Below, in pieces: positions 44,005-52,561 of a DNA stretch of 64,000 bases (its first letter is position 1; every line of letters begins with the position of its first letter). The stretch comes from JAUIIK01 sp041390865. Lineage in GTDB: Bacteria > Chloroflexota > Chloroflexia > Thermomicrobiales > CFX8. Both the position numbers and the translations under genes were made by a program. The stretch spans positions 434,001-498,000 of the forward strand of contig JAWKPC010000001.1 in NCBI GenBank assembly GCA_041390865.1, written 5' to 3'. Below the pieces are notes generated by a model that was given only the letters and a program-made list of their open reading frames with translations, made no database searches and was not told the DNA's origin.

Positions 44005-44051
44005 TTCGATAATTCAGCGGCTGCGTGGGCTCAACGAAGGGAAGTGGCGAA

Positions 44052-44546
44052 GTGATTCAGGTTGACCGTACTCATGCCCTGATCAAAGAAATTGAAGAAG
44101 CCGGGATGATCAAAGACGGGCGCTTTGCCTACCGATCCGGGATGCAGTCCCTCAAGCTGCTCGACCGGGACAGGCTGCTGTCGGATACGCATCTCGCGAG
44201 CCGTCTCGGATACAGTCTGGCGAAGCAGTTTTTTCTCACCCGAGTGGATGTCGTCGCCGCCCCGTCGATCTGGGGAGCCGGCCTCGCTCAGTGGGTCGCC
44301 TATTTCCTCCAGCCGCGACGTCCGGTGATCTACGCTCGTCAAAACGACGACGGCTACAAGTTCACTCCCGGCCCGGAGTATCTCGACGGCAAGCGGGTCC
44401 TGATCATCGACAATCTGATCCTTACCGGCGCGACGATCCAGAACTTCCTCCAGGCGATCACGGCAGTCGGGGGAACCCCGATGGCCGTTGGTGCTCTGGC
44501 GGATCTCAGCGGACTTGAATACCCGATCGAGATCCTCGGCTGCTGA
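44052..44546 (+). CDS. Orotate phosphoribosyltransferase-like protein with an in-frame UGA near the 3' end
   Basis: A type I phosphoribosyltransferase of 164 residues as read. The PRPP-binding loop is VLIIDNLILTGATI, with Asn in the second acidic position. The N-terminal HALIKEIEEAGMIKDGRFAYRSG and RLGYSLAKQF resemble orotate PRTases. Beyond the TGA at 44544-44546 the same frame continues for 26 codons (TDVVELFDPEHPPAHAAGRE, then ITEVGY) to TAG at 44625-44627, looking like the normal C-terminus. So the gene is probably 191 residues with a premature stop or sequence error. GTG start at 44052; a GTG at 44025 is possible. Role in pyrimidine synthesis inferred. Confidence 0.65.
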   Translation: MIQVDRTHALIKEIEEAGMIKDGRFAYRSGMQSLKLLDRDRLLSDTHLASRLGYSLAKQFFLTRVDVVAAPSIWGAGLAQWVAYFLQPRRPVIYARQNDDGYKFTPGPEYLDGKRVLIIDNLILTGATIQNFLQAITAVGGTPMAVGALADLSGLEYPIEILGC

Positions 44547-44637
44547 ACTGACGTCGTGGAACTGTTCGACCCCGAACATCCACCAGCGCACGCGGCAGGT
44601 CGGGAGATCACCGAAGTCGGCTATTAGATTCCATCGG

Positions 44638-44655
44638 CCGGAGCGTAGGCTCCGG
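44638..44655 (+). terminator. Small hairpin after the extended PRTase frame
   Basis: CCGGAGC and GCTCCGG form a perfect 7-base stem with a GTAG loop, 10 bases after the TAG that would end the full-length PRTase. Its position fits the longer gene. There is no T run. Confidence 0.35.
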
Positions 44656-44809
44656 CAGGGCCAGATGACCGATATCCGCGTGCGCTGCCGCTGACGTTGA
44701 TGAATCCCTCGGTTGCGCAAGCCGCCTTCGGGACGCCAGGCAGATACGCGGGTATGTCGCGACCAGTGCAAAAAAGAACCCTGAGGTGCGACTGATTCCA
44801 TCCGGTTGA

Positions 44810-44838
44810 TTGACATCATCCGGATGGGTTGCTACGAT
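44810..44838 (+). promoter_or_regulatory. Sigma-70 promoter for the metX riboswitch transcript
   Basis: TTGACA and TACGAT with exactly 17 bases between them. Transcription would start near 44845, just ahead of the SAM riboswitch. Confidence 0.75.
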
Positions 44839-44860
44839 GCCCATCAACTGAATATCCCTG

Positions 44861-44964
44861 CGCTCATCTAGAGTGGTGGAGGGAACCGGCCCTTTGAAAC
44901 CCGGCAACCAGCGCGACGACGCATGGTGCTAACTCCGGCGGGATAGTATCCCGAAAGATGAGCG
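44861..44964 (+). promoter_or_regulatory. SAM-I (S-box) riboswitch
   Basis: A complete SAM-I aptamer. P1 pairs CGCTCATC (44861-44868) with GATGAGCG (44957-44964). The core AGAGTGGTGGAGGGA, GAAACCCGGCAACC, GGTGCTAACTCC and GAAAGATGAG occur in order. SAM binding would repress methionine genes. A large imperfect stem downstream (GGCGCAGG 45018-45025 with CCTGTGTCGCC 45050-45060, apical TGGCC/GGCCA) may be the expression platform, though no T run is visible, so control could be translational. Controls metX. Confidence 0.92.
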
Positions 44965-45104
44965 AAACGTGAAACGCACGGGTCCGTTATTCGACTCGTG
45001 AGATTCGTTTCCTCGGTGGCGCAGGGAGTGTGGCCTGGTATTGGCCATACCTGTGTCGCCTCGCCTCTTGACTCGATCAAGCAGGCGTTGAAAGGAAACA
45101 TCAC

Positions 45105-46364
45105 GTGGGTGATATCCCAGTTCTTCCCCGCTATTCAACGACGACGATCACGACGCCCGATGCGCCATTCAGCACGGAATGCGGCGCATCGATCGAGACG
45201 GTCGATCTGGCGTACGAAACCTGGGGCGAGCCAAACCAGGATGGCTCGAACGTCATCCTGATCCTGCATGCGCTGACCGGTAGCGCCCATGTCGCCCGCC
45301 ACCCGGATATTGATGGCGATCCGGACGGCTGGTGGGAGGGCATCGTCGGCCCCGGTCTTGCGATCGACACCGACCGCTACTTCGTCATCTGCGCCAACTC
45401 GCTGGGGTCCTGCTACGGTTCGACAGGGCCCCGCTCGATCGCGCCCGACGGCCGTCGCTACGATCTCGGTTTTCCACAGCTGACCGTCCGGGATCTGGTA
45501 AACGCCCAGCTCCTGCTACTCGAAAAGCTCGGGATCAACCGGCTGGCGGCAGTGATCGGCGGCTCGCTCGGTGGAATGCAGGCGGTCGAGTTCGCGATCA
45601 TGGCACCCGAAATGGTTGAGCGCGCGTTCGTCATCGCCGCCTCGAACGTCTTCCACAGCCAGGGCATTGCCTACAACGAGATCCAGCGGCGGGCGATCAT
45701 GCTCGATCCCGCCTGGCGGGGCGGCTCATACGAACCAGGTGCCGAACCCGGCCAGGGCGTCGCGCTGGCCCGGATGGTCGGGATGGTCACGTTCCAGAGC
45801 GAACCGCTGATGACCCGGCGGTTCGGCCGCCGGGAGGCGCGATACAACAACTGGAGCGAGTTCCAGGGCCGGTACGATGTTGAGGGCTATCTTCACTATC
45901 AGGGCGACAAGCTGGCGGGACGGTTCGACGCGAACACCTATCTCTACCTGTCGAGAGTGATGGACTCGCACGATGTAGGCGACGGGCGCGGTGGAGAGTC
46001 CAGGGCGGTGGCAGCGATTACGGCCTCCTGCACCTATGTCGGCATCGAGAGCGACATCCTGTTTCCGGCGAGGCACGTTCGGGCATCGGCGGAGGCCGTT
46101 CGGAGTTCCGGCGGGAAGGCCGTCTATCGGGAGCTGGAATCGATCAACGGGCACGATGGCTTTCTGAATCGCATCGAGGAGATGTCGGAGATCATCCGGA
46201 GTGGGCTCGGAGGTCAGTCGGACGAGAGCACGGGCTGTCGGTTCGCCACCGCCAGCAACTCCGCCAGGACGGCGACGGCGACGACCAGCGTTCCGTTGAA
46301 GGGGGTCAGCAACTCCAGCGCCTTCAAGAGCGTGAGCGCGACCAGCGCAAGTGCTGTGAGATAA
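45105..46364 (+). CDS. metX: Homoserine O-acetyltransferase
   Basis: A 419-residue alpha/beta-hydrolase-fold acyltransferase that activates homoserine for methionine synthesis. Nucleophile Ser154 in GGSLGGMQA, plus GDP-like DPAWRGGSY and a late His in SINGHDGFL, fit the family. A SAM-I riboswitch upstream confirms a methionine role. The normal end would be near residue 370; the last about 50 residues (Ser/Thr/Ala-rich) look like read-through and overlap a convergent gene by 151 bases. GTG start after AGGA. A homoserine succinyltransferase activity cannot be excluded by sequence. Confidence 0.9.
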   Translation: MGDIPVLPRYSTTTITTPDAPFSTECGASIETVDLAYETWGEPNQDGSNVILILHALTGSAHVARHPDIDGDPDGWWEGIVGPGLAIDTDRYFVICANSLGSCYGSTGPRSIAPDGRRYDLGFPQLTVRDLVNAQLLLLEKLGINRLAAVIGGSLGGMQAVEFAIMAPEMVERAFVIAASNVFHSQGIAYNEIQRRAIMLDPAWRGGSYEPGAEPGQGVALARMVGMVTFQSEPLMTRRFGRREARYNNWSEFQGRYDVEGYLHYQGDKLAGRFDANTYLYLSRVMDSHDVGDGRGGESRAVAAITASCTYVGIESDILFPARHVRASAEAVRSSGGKAVYRELESINGHDGFLNRIEEMSEIIRSGLGGQSDESTGCRFATASNSARTATATTSVPLKGVSNSSAFKSVSATSASAVR

Positions 46365-46780
46365 CCGATCCGGCGCGCCTGAAGCAGATTGATCGAAGCC
46401 GGCATCCAGGGCTGCAACCGGCGGACGAAGGCATAGGCAACGAGCGTTGCGACCGAGGCAATCGAGACGGTGAGCGGTAGCAGCAGCGCCAGAAACTGCA
46501 CATAGGTGAGTTGGGCCGACGGAGTGAAGAAGACGACGACGAACCCCAGCGTGCCCCAGCCGAGAATCGCCTCCGCGTCGTAGAACGGCGTCGCGAGCCG
46601 GCTGGCGATGGGCAGGAAGATCATGGCCGGCGCGACGATGAAGAGCGCGCAGGCGAGGATCGCCGCCGGCCGCGTCAACGGCATATCGCCGACGTTGAGA
46701 TCGATCACGAGATGAACCAGCAACAACCAGACATTCACGGTCAGTGCCGACCAGAGCACTGGTTTGACGAAGCGGTGCAT
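46214..46780 (-). CDS. Predicted multi-pass membrane protein
   Basis: About 188 residues with roughly five hydrophobic helices: near 6-26, 36-56, 70-87, 96-118 and 140-175. No family was recognised. The ATG at 46780 is preceded by GGAAGGAG. It converges on metX and overlaps its 3' end. The end PVLSSD is directly antisense to the metX sequence just after the natural metX end. Alternative Met/TTG starts upstream are unlikely. Confidence 0.6.
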   Translation of the reverse strand: MHRFVKPVLWSALTVNVWLLLVHLVIDLNVGDMPLTRPAAILACALFIVAPAMIFLPIASRLATPFYDAEAILGWGTLGFVVVFFTPSAQLTYVQFLALLLPLTVSIASVATLVAYAFVRRLQPWMPASINLLQARRIGYLTALALVALTLLKALELLTPFNGTLVVAVAVLAELLAVANRQPVLSSD

Positions 46781-46872
46781 ACGTGTACGTACTCCTTCCG
46801 CCCGCAGTCTACCACCAGCGCTCTTGTGTATGCTGCTGGAAGATGTCACGGGAACGGATGAGGCGAAACATC

Positions 46873-47166
46873 ATGGCACGACGCGATACACCGCTCGAGA
46901 TCGTCGTAGGAGACGTAGTCGAGCTGCGCAAGACCCACCCATGTGGCTCGAAGGAATGGACCGTAACCGGCCTTGGCGCGGATATCCGAATGCGCTGCAA
47001 TGGCTGTTCCCGGCGGATCATGATGCCGCGCCGGACGCTTGAAAAACGCATGCGGAGATTCGTTTCGCGCGGTCCGGCGATGGTGCTGGCCGAGGCCATC
47101 CTTGCCGGTGAGCATGACGGTTCCGTCAGACCGGTAGACCTACCTGACGATTCAGAAGCATGTTGA
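46873..47166 (+). CDS. DUF951-family protein
   Basis: A 97-residue protein with the DUF951 core: VVGDVVELRKTHPCGSKEWTVTGLGADIRMRC, ending in CSRRIMMPRRTLEKR (cited in parts). The two Cys motifs (HPCG, CNGC) suggest a small zinc-binding or OB-like domain. Function unknown. The C-terminal about 40 residues go beyond the usual length, and its last 41 bases overlap the convergent pyrB gene. Confidence 0.8.
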   Translation: MARRDTPLEIVVGDVVELRKTHPCGSKEWTVTGLGADIRMRCNGCSRRIMMPRRTLEKRMRRFVSRGPAMVLAEAILAGEHDGSVRPVDLPDDSEAC

Positions 47167-48058
47167 GCAGCGCCATCCGGACATAGACACCGTTTTGTGC
47201 CTGGCGGAAGTAGGCGGCCTGCGGGAGGTCATCCACGTCGGCAGCGATCTCGTCAACGCGCGGGAGGGGATGGAGAATGATCGCTCCGTCCTTCATTGAA
47301 CGAGCCTGGTCCAGGGTTAGCTGATAGGCGCCCTCGACTTCCTCGTAGGCTTCGGCGCTCGGGAAACGTTCCTTCTGAATCCGGGTCATGTACAGCACAT
47401 CGGCCCAGGAGACGGCTTCCGCGATGTCCCGCTGGATGGAGTGATCGATGCCGGCCTGGTCCAGGCGGTCGATCACGTCCTGGCCCATTTCGAGCTGCTC
47501 TGGTGATACGAGCTGGATGTGATTGCCTTCCGTCTGGGTCAGGAGCATCGCCAGCGAGCGCGGCGCGCGGCCGTATTTGAGGTCGCCGATCAACGCGATG
47601 TTCAGCTCATCGACGCGCCCCAGCTCCCGTTGAATCGAGTAGAGGTCGATCAGCGCCTGTGTGGGATGCTCTCTTGCGCCGTCGCCGCCGTTGATGATCG
47701 GGATCGATGACGCGCTGGCGGCGCGCTCGATGGCGCCGGCTTCCGGATGCCGGAAGACGATCGCGTCCGCGTAGGACTCGATGATTCGAACGGTATCCTC
47801 GATCGTTTCGCCTTTGGCGGCCGACGAGGTAAGCGCCGCCATTTCGGAAGAAATGACGTCACCGCCGAGCCGCATCATGGCCGACTCGAAGCTCAGCCGG
47901 GTCCGGGTGCTGGGCTCGTAAAAGACGGTGGCGAGTATTCGCCCCGAGAGCCTGCGGTCGCCGCCTCGTTCGGCGGTCAAGCGCATCTGGTCGGAGCGCG
48001 CGAGAATCTGGCTGAGTAGCGGCCTGTCGAATTGATCGACGCGAAGTATGTGTTCCAT
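47126..48058 (-). CDS. pyrB: Aspartate carbamoyltransferase catalytic subunit
   Basis: A 310-residue transcarbamoylase that makes carbamoyl-aspartate in pyrimidine synthesis. The carbamoyl-phosphate site STRTR is at 50-54 (EPSTRTRLSFE). The second substrate loop is HPLPRVDEI near the C-terminus, and GDLKYGR is mid-protein. Length fits the type without pyrI. ATG after a GGGGGG run. The pyrC and carAB genes are not in the window; a PRTase lies nearby. Confidence 0.95.
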   Translation of the reverse strand: MEHILRVDQFDRPLLSQILARSDQMRLTAERGGDRRLSGRILATVFYEPSTRTRLSFESAMMRLGGDVISSEMAALTSSAAKGETIEDTVRIIESYADAIVFRHPEAGAIERAASASSIPIINGGDGAREHPTQALIDLYSIQRELGRVDELNIALIGDLKYGRAPRSLAMLLTQTEGNHIQLVSPEQLEMGQDVIDRLDQAGIDHSIQRDIAEAVSWADVLYMTRIQKERFPSAEAYEEVEGAYQLTLDQARSMKDGAIILHPLPRVDEIAADVDDLPQAAYFRQAQNGVYVRMALLNMLLNRQVGLPV

Positions 48059-48257
48059 CGAACCCCCCGGATCTTCACGTTGCGCACCTGCCCGTTTTCT
48101 GGTCCGGCTGAACGATAGCAGAGCGCCGGGCGGGATTGTGCCGGAATCGGTACCAGTGGAAACAGTCCCGGCGGCTGCTCTCGTTGGCCGGCTTTGCTAT
48201 CATCTGTCCTGCCGTCACCGTGCATCGGCAACGCCTCGTAATGTTGAAATCTGAGAC

Positions 48258-49418
48258 GTGCTCGGAAACTCGATTCGTGTCGGTACCATCAAAGGTGTCG
48301 AGGTCAAGGTTCATCCTACCTTCGGCCTGATCGTTCTCTGGGTCGTTTATCAATGGGGATACGTGGCCGACGCCGGGCTGCGCGGCATCGTCTTCGGGTC
48401 GTTCGTCGTCTCGGCGGTGTTCGCCTGTGTCCTGGCGCACGAGATGGGCCACGCCCTGATTGCCAAGCGCTACGGGCTGTCGGTCCATGACGTCACGCTC
48501 TTACCAATTGGCGGCGTTGCCCGGATCGAGCACGGGCCGTTGACGCCGCGCACCGAGACGGTGATCGCGCTGGCCGGCCCGATGGTCAACGTCTTCATCG
48601 CCGGTCTGCTTTCGCCGGTCGTTATCGCCGTCGCGGTAGTCACCAGCATCGGCGAGGCGCTCGGCTATCTGATCTACGCCGAACAGCTTTCGGTTATCGG
48701 CTTCGTCATCTACCTCTGGATCGCCAACCTCGTCCTGGCACTGTTCAACCTCATCCCGGCGTTCCCGATGGACGGCGGTCGGATACTCCGTGCCCAGTTG
48801 GCGGCGAGACGCGGGCGGCTCGTCGCGACTCACTACGCGGTTGTCGTGGGCCAGATCTTCGCGCTGCTCGTCGCGGTGCTCGGGGTCATCAGCGGCAATT
48901 TCATGCTCCTGCTGGTAACGCTCTTCATCGTCGTCTACGCCCAGATCGAATCGCGCAACGTGAACGTCGAGACGAGGCTGCGGCATCTTCCGGCCGGTGT
49001 CTATGCTCTCTGGGATTCCGGCGGCATCCCGCCGACCTCGACGGTGGCCTGGGCTCTGCGCGGCGGCCCGCGAGATCTGGTCGTGACCGACCAGGGCAGG
49101 GTTATCGGTATGCTCTGGCGCAGGGATCTGATGCGCCATCTGAACGGGGCACACCACGATCTTGTCGTCCGCGACATCATGGACCGGCAGGTACATGTGG
49201 TCGATGCTAACGATTCCGTCTATGATGTTCAGGTCTGGATGTCCGAAACCACGCGTTCGGCAGTTCCCGTCGTCGAAGACGGGCAGTACCGCGGCATCAT
49301 CACGGGAGATCGGCTGCTGCACGTTTACCAGACGGTCGGGGACCACGAATGGCAACGCTACCGTCTGTTCGGCCGTTCGCTCGTTCAACGATTACGATCC
49401 GCCGCCCGTCAGGTCTAG
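48258..49418 (+). CDS. Site-2-protease-type M50 zinc metalloprotease with CBS domains
   Basis: A 386-residue membrane metalloprotease of the M50/SpoIVFB-like group with about six hydrophobic segments. The zinc motif HEMGH is at residues 61-65. The third ligand motif PAFPMDGGRIL is at about 168-178. A pair of CBS domains (about 255-375, MDRQVHVVDANDSVYDVQ, VPVVEDGQYRGII) follows and probably senses a nucleotide. Such enzymes cut membrane-anchored regulators. GTG start. Its target is unknown. Confidence 0.87.
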   Translation: MLGNSIRVGTIKGVEVKVHPTFGLIVLWVVYQWGYVADAGLRGIVFGSFVVSAVFACVLAHEMGHALIAKRYGLSVHDVTLLPIGGVARIEHGPLTPRTETVIALAGPMVNVFIAGLLSPVVIAVAVVTSIGEALGYLIYAEQLSVIGFVIYLWIANLVLALFNLIPAFPMDGGRILRAQLAARRGRLVATHYAVVVGQIFALLVAVLGVISGNFMLLLVTLFIVVYAQIESRNVNVETRLRHLPAGVYALWDSGGIPPTSTVAWALRGGPRDLVVTDQGRVIGMLWRRDLMRHLNGAHHDLVVRDIMDRQVHVVDANDSVYDVQVWMSETTRSAVPVVEDGQYRGIITGDRLLHVYQTVGDHEWQRYRLFGRSLVQRLRSAARQV

Positions 49419-49576
49419 CGACGGAATCGTCCACCGCCCCGGTCATGGAATAGACCTATCCGTTTGTGCGCTGTTCACTATACGGACACCCGTCAAGCGC
49501 AGAGCCGGGATTCAAACAGCGCGGCAGCGTATACTCGATATGTTCCCTGGCGAGAGCCTGTGAGAGGAGCGCAGCG

Positions 49577-50023
49577 GTGAAAGTATCAACCCGTGGCGAA
49601 TATGGCATGAGAGCGATGGTCGAGCTCTCCCGTCGATATGGAGACGGGCCGACGCCGCTTTCAACGATCGCCGAAGCATCGACAGTTCCAGCTGCGTATC
49701 TTGAGCATCTGATGCGCGATTTGCGTGAAAAAGAACTGGTCAAGTCCACGCGTGGAGCACACGGCGGCTACGAGCTGACTCGCGAGCCCGAGGACATCCT
49801 CGTGGGCGAGGTATACCGGGCGCTCGAAGGGCCCGTAGCACCGATGGATTGCGTGTCGGAGGTTCCAGCAGACGACATCTGCCCTCTGATTGACGGATGC
49901 GTGACGCGTATTGCCTGGGTCAAAGTCCGGGACAGCATCATCGATGCGCTGGACTCGACATCGCTTGCCGATCTGCTCAACGAAGCGCGCGCCAGGCCCC
50001 CCGCCGCGGCAGCCGCAGTCTAG
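49577..50023 (+). CDS. iscR: Rrf2-family (IscR-like) Fe-S transcriptional regulator
   Basis: A 148-residue Rrf2 protein. A winged-helix begins VKVSTRGEYGMRAMVELSRR. The helix-turn-helix is LSTIAEASTVPAAYLEHLMRDL. The Cys92, Cys102 and Cys108 trio resembles IscR's cluster ligands (spacing slightly different). The GTG at 49577 follows GAGAGGAG. It precedes the cysteine desulfurase by 30 bases, so it likely controls Fe-S/cysteine metabolism. Could equally be a CymR/RirA-like member; symbol tentative. Confidence 0.82.
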   Translation: MKVSTRGEYGMRAMVELSRRYGDGPTPLSTIAEASTVPAAYLEHLMRDLREKELVKSTRGAHGGYELTREPEDILVGEVYRALEGPVAPMDCVSEVPADDICPLIDGCVTRIAWVKVRDSIIDALDSTSLADLLNEARARPPAAAAAV

Positions 50024-50053
50024 AGCCGGGGTCGACTGACGAGCACACCAAAC

Positions 50054-51268
50054 TTGAGAGATTTACCTTACGCCTCCGCAACCCGCGGCTCGGACGGTCG
50101 TTCTCCCGTCTATCTGGATCACGCAGCCACGACACCGGTCGAACCGCGCGTCCTTGACGTCATGCTCCCCTATTTTTCCTCGATATCCGGAAATCCGAGT
50201 AGCGTTCATGAAGCGGGCCGCGACGCCCGCGCCGGCCTGGACTGGGCCCGGGGCACGATCGCCCGGATGCTCGGCTGCCGTCCGCGCCAGCTCGTTTTCA
50301 CCGGTGGCGCGACCGAGGCGAATAATCTGGCGATCCACGGTGTCGTGCAGCATCACCTCCTGGAATCTCCCGACGTCCGTCCCCATGTCGTCACGTCGGC
50401 GATAGAACATCACGCGGTTCTCCACGTCGTTGAGGCTCTGGCAGAGGAGATCGACGTCGAGGTGTCCATCGTGCCGGTTGATGCGTCGGGAATCGTTCGA
50501 CCCGACGACGTTCGGGAGGCCCTCCGTCCCGAGACATGTCTCGTGAGCGTGATGTACGCCAACAATGAGATCGGGACGATTCAGCCGATCCGGGATATTG
50601 CCGCGCTCGTCCACGAGCACGGCGCGCTCTTTCACACGGACGCGGTCCAGGCGGCTGGAGCCCTGCCGCTCGACGTCGACGATCTCGGCGTCGATTTGCT
50701 GACGATCAGCGCCCACAAATTCTATGGCCCGAAAGGCGTTGGGCTGCTCTACATCCGTGAGGGCGTCCAGATCCGGCCAATCATCGTCGGCGGTGGCCAG
50801 GAGCGGGCGCTGCGAAGCGGAACCGAGAACGTGCCGGGCATCGTCGGCATGGCGGCGGCGCTGCAGATTGCCGTCGAGGAGCGCGACGAGCGGAACAGGC
50901 ATGACCGGGAGCTGCGAGACCGGCTGCGCGAAGGCCTGCTCGAGCGTATCCCGGATTCGTTCGTGAACGGCGATATCGACAGGCGGCTTCCGAACAATCT
51001 CAATATCGGGTTTACCGGTGTCGATGGTGAGAGCATTCTCCTCGATCTTGACCTCAACGGCATCGCCGCGTCCAGTGGCTCCGCTTGCGCGAGCGCGACG
51101 AGCGAACCCTCCCACGTGCTCGGAGCGATCGGCCTGGACGAACGTCAGTCGGACGGTACTTTGCGGTTGACCGTCGGACGATCGACGACGGCTGAGCAAA
51201 TCGACCGGGTGATCGACGTGATCGTCGCGTCAGTCCAGCGTGTGCGCGAGCTCAACGCTCCCCGCTAG
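50054..51268 (+). CDS. iscS: Cysteine desulfurase (IscS/NifS type)
   Basis: A 404-residue PLP enzyme that takes sulfur from cysteine for Fe-S clusters. VYLDHAATTPVEP begins the core. PLP Lys222 is in SAHKFYGPKG. The catalytic loop SSGSACASATSEPSHVL holds Cys345. GGATEANNLAIHG is the aspartate-aminotransferase-class V signature. TTG start at 50054, weak ribosome site. It follows an Rrf2 regulator. The Fe-S operon at 36-42 kb lacks a sufS, so this enzyme may supply its sulfur. It converges on scpB with 17 bases overlap. Confidence 0.93.
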   Translation: MRDLPYASATRGSDGRSPVYLDHAATTPVEPRVLDVMLPYFSSISGNPSSVHEAGRDARAGLDWARGTIARMLGCRPRQLVFTGGATEANNLAIHGVVQHHLLESPDVRPHVVTSAIEHHAVLHVVEALAEEIDVEVSIVPVDASGIVRPDDVREALRPETCLVSVMYANNEIGTIQPIRDIAALVHEHGALFHTDAVQAAGALPLDVDDLGVDLLTISAHKFYGPKGVGLLYIREGVQIRPIIVGGGQERALRSGTENVPGIVGMAAALQIAVEERDERNRHDRELRDRLREGLLERIPDSFVNGDIDRRLPNNLNIGFTGVDGESILLDLDLNGIAASSGSACASATSEPSHVLGAIGLDERQSDGTLRLTVGRSTTAEQIDRVIDVIVASVQRVRELNAPR

Positions 51269-51824
51269 CGTCCAGCCCTTCCGTTGACAATTCAGCAATC
51301 GATGTGAGCCCGAACTGCCGGAGGAAGGCGTCTGTCGTTCCATATTCGATGGGGTTGCCGACGGTTGGTCGTCGACCGACGACCTCGATCATCTCCCGTG
51401 CCACGAGCGTTGAGAGGACCCCGCTGCAATCGACGCCGCGTATGGCTTCGACCTCGGCTCGTGTTGCAGGCTGGCGAAACGCGAGAATGGCGAGCGTTTC
51501 CAGAGCAGCTTCCGAAAGACGGACTTTCCGTTCAACGGCAAGAAAGCGTTCGATGATCGGTCCGAATCGGGGAGCGGAAACGAGCTGGACCTGCTCCCCG
51601 TGGCGCTGGACGATGATTCCCCGGCGCTCGTGTCTCAATGCTTCGGATAGCCGCTCGATCTCGGTCGTGACCTCTTCGGTGGACCAGTCGAGCGCGGCGG
51701 CCAGTGCTGATATCTCGACCGGATCGCTGGCGACGAACAGGAGCGACTCGAGCGCGGCGCGGGCTTCGCTGTCGTCCATCGTAAGGCTGCCGAGCGATTC
51801 CTGGCGGGGCGTTTCGTCGGTCAT
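51252..51824 (-). CDS. scpB: Segregation and condensation protein B
   Basis: A 190-residue ScpB, a double winged-helix partner of SMC-ScpA in chromosome condensation. ALESLLFVASDPVEISALA, then RLSEAALETLAILAFRQPATRAEVEAIRGVDCSGVL (in parts) are the family blocks. ATG at 51824, a few bases after the scpA stop. The frame is open upstream within scpA. Confidence 0.9.
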   Translation of the reverse strand: MTDETPRQESLGSLTMDDSEARAALESLLFVASDPVEISALAAALDWSTEEVTTEIERLSEALRHERRGIIVQRHGEQVQLVSAPRFGPIIERFLAVERKVRLSEAALETLAILAFRQPATRAEVEAIRGVDCSGVLSTLVAREMIEVVGRRPTVGNPIEYGTTDAFLRQFGLTSIAELSTEGLDASGER

Positions 51825-51828
51825 CGGA

Positions 51829-52559
51829 TCACTCCGATGCCGTCGATGCCTGGAACTCGATCTCGCCGAACATCTCATCCTGGGAGACATCGAGCTCGCG
51901 GCGGGCCCAGAGCGAAAGCAGCGCCACGAATCCGGCCACGATCTCCTGGCGGTTCGTTGATTCGACGAATTCGAAGAAACGGAATCGCTGGCCGGGCCGG
52001 ATTGCCCGGCTGAGGAACCTGCGCGCCATCTCGGCAACGCTGATGACCGGCCGGATCGGCGCGATATCCGGGACCGCCGGCTGCCGGGCGAGCGCGCGCA
52101 CGAAGAGACTTCTGAGCTTGCCGGGCTCCGGCGTTTCGAGTGTCACGTTGACCCGGCGTTTGGGGCCTGATGCCTGCGGTCCGAATGATTGCCAGCCGCT
52201 CTCCTGACCGTCACGCATCGCCGCGGCCATACGCTTGACCTGCTGGTACTCGCGCAACCTTGCTGCGAGGTCGTCGACCTCGTCCTCGGGTTCAGCGGAC
52301 TGGGGACGCGGCAGCAACGAGCGCGACTTGAGCACCAGGAGTCGGGCGGCTATCCCGACGAATTCCCCGAGCAGTCGCGGCGGGGATTCTCCATCCGGTC
52401 GATGTGGTCCAAAAAGCCATCAGTCACGGCAACCAGCGAGAGATCGGAAATGTCCAGACGCTGCCGCTCGATGAGTTGGAGGAGGACGTCCAGCGGCCCC
52501 TCGAATGACTCGAGTCGCAGCTGGTAGTGGGAAAGTTGGGGAGCCGGCGTGGTGTTCAT
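51829..52559 (-). CDS. scpA: Segregation and condensation protein A, with apparent frameshift
   Basis: ScpA is split by a frame change. The N-terminus (MNTTPAPQLSHYQLRLESFE, GPLDVLLQLIERQRLDISDL, then TDGFLDHIDRMENPRRD) stops at a TAG in the same frame. The C-terminal part resumes in another frame with LLGEFVGIAARLLVLKSRSL, then a middle basic region, and the winged-helix end FRFFEFVESTNRQEIVAGFV. One missing base near 52375-52380 restores a normal 243-residue ScpA. The total length is not a multiple of three. It sits between an HD-domain gene and scpB, the standard place. Confidence 0.85.
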
Positions 52560-52561
52560 TC

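Noticed and set aside
44531..44627. Selenocysteine decoding of the UGA in the PRTase gene
   Set aside because: No recognisable SECIS-like hairpin just downstream, and no PRTase known to me uses selenocysteine there.
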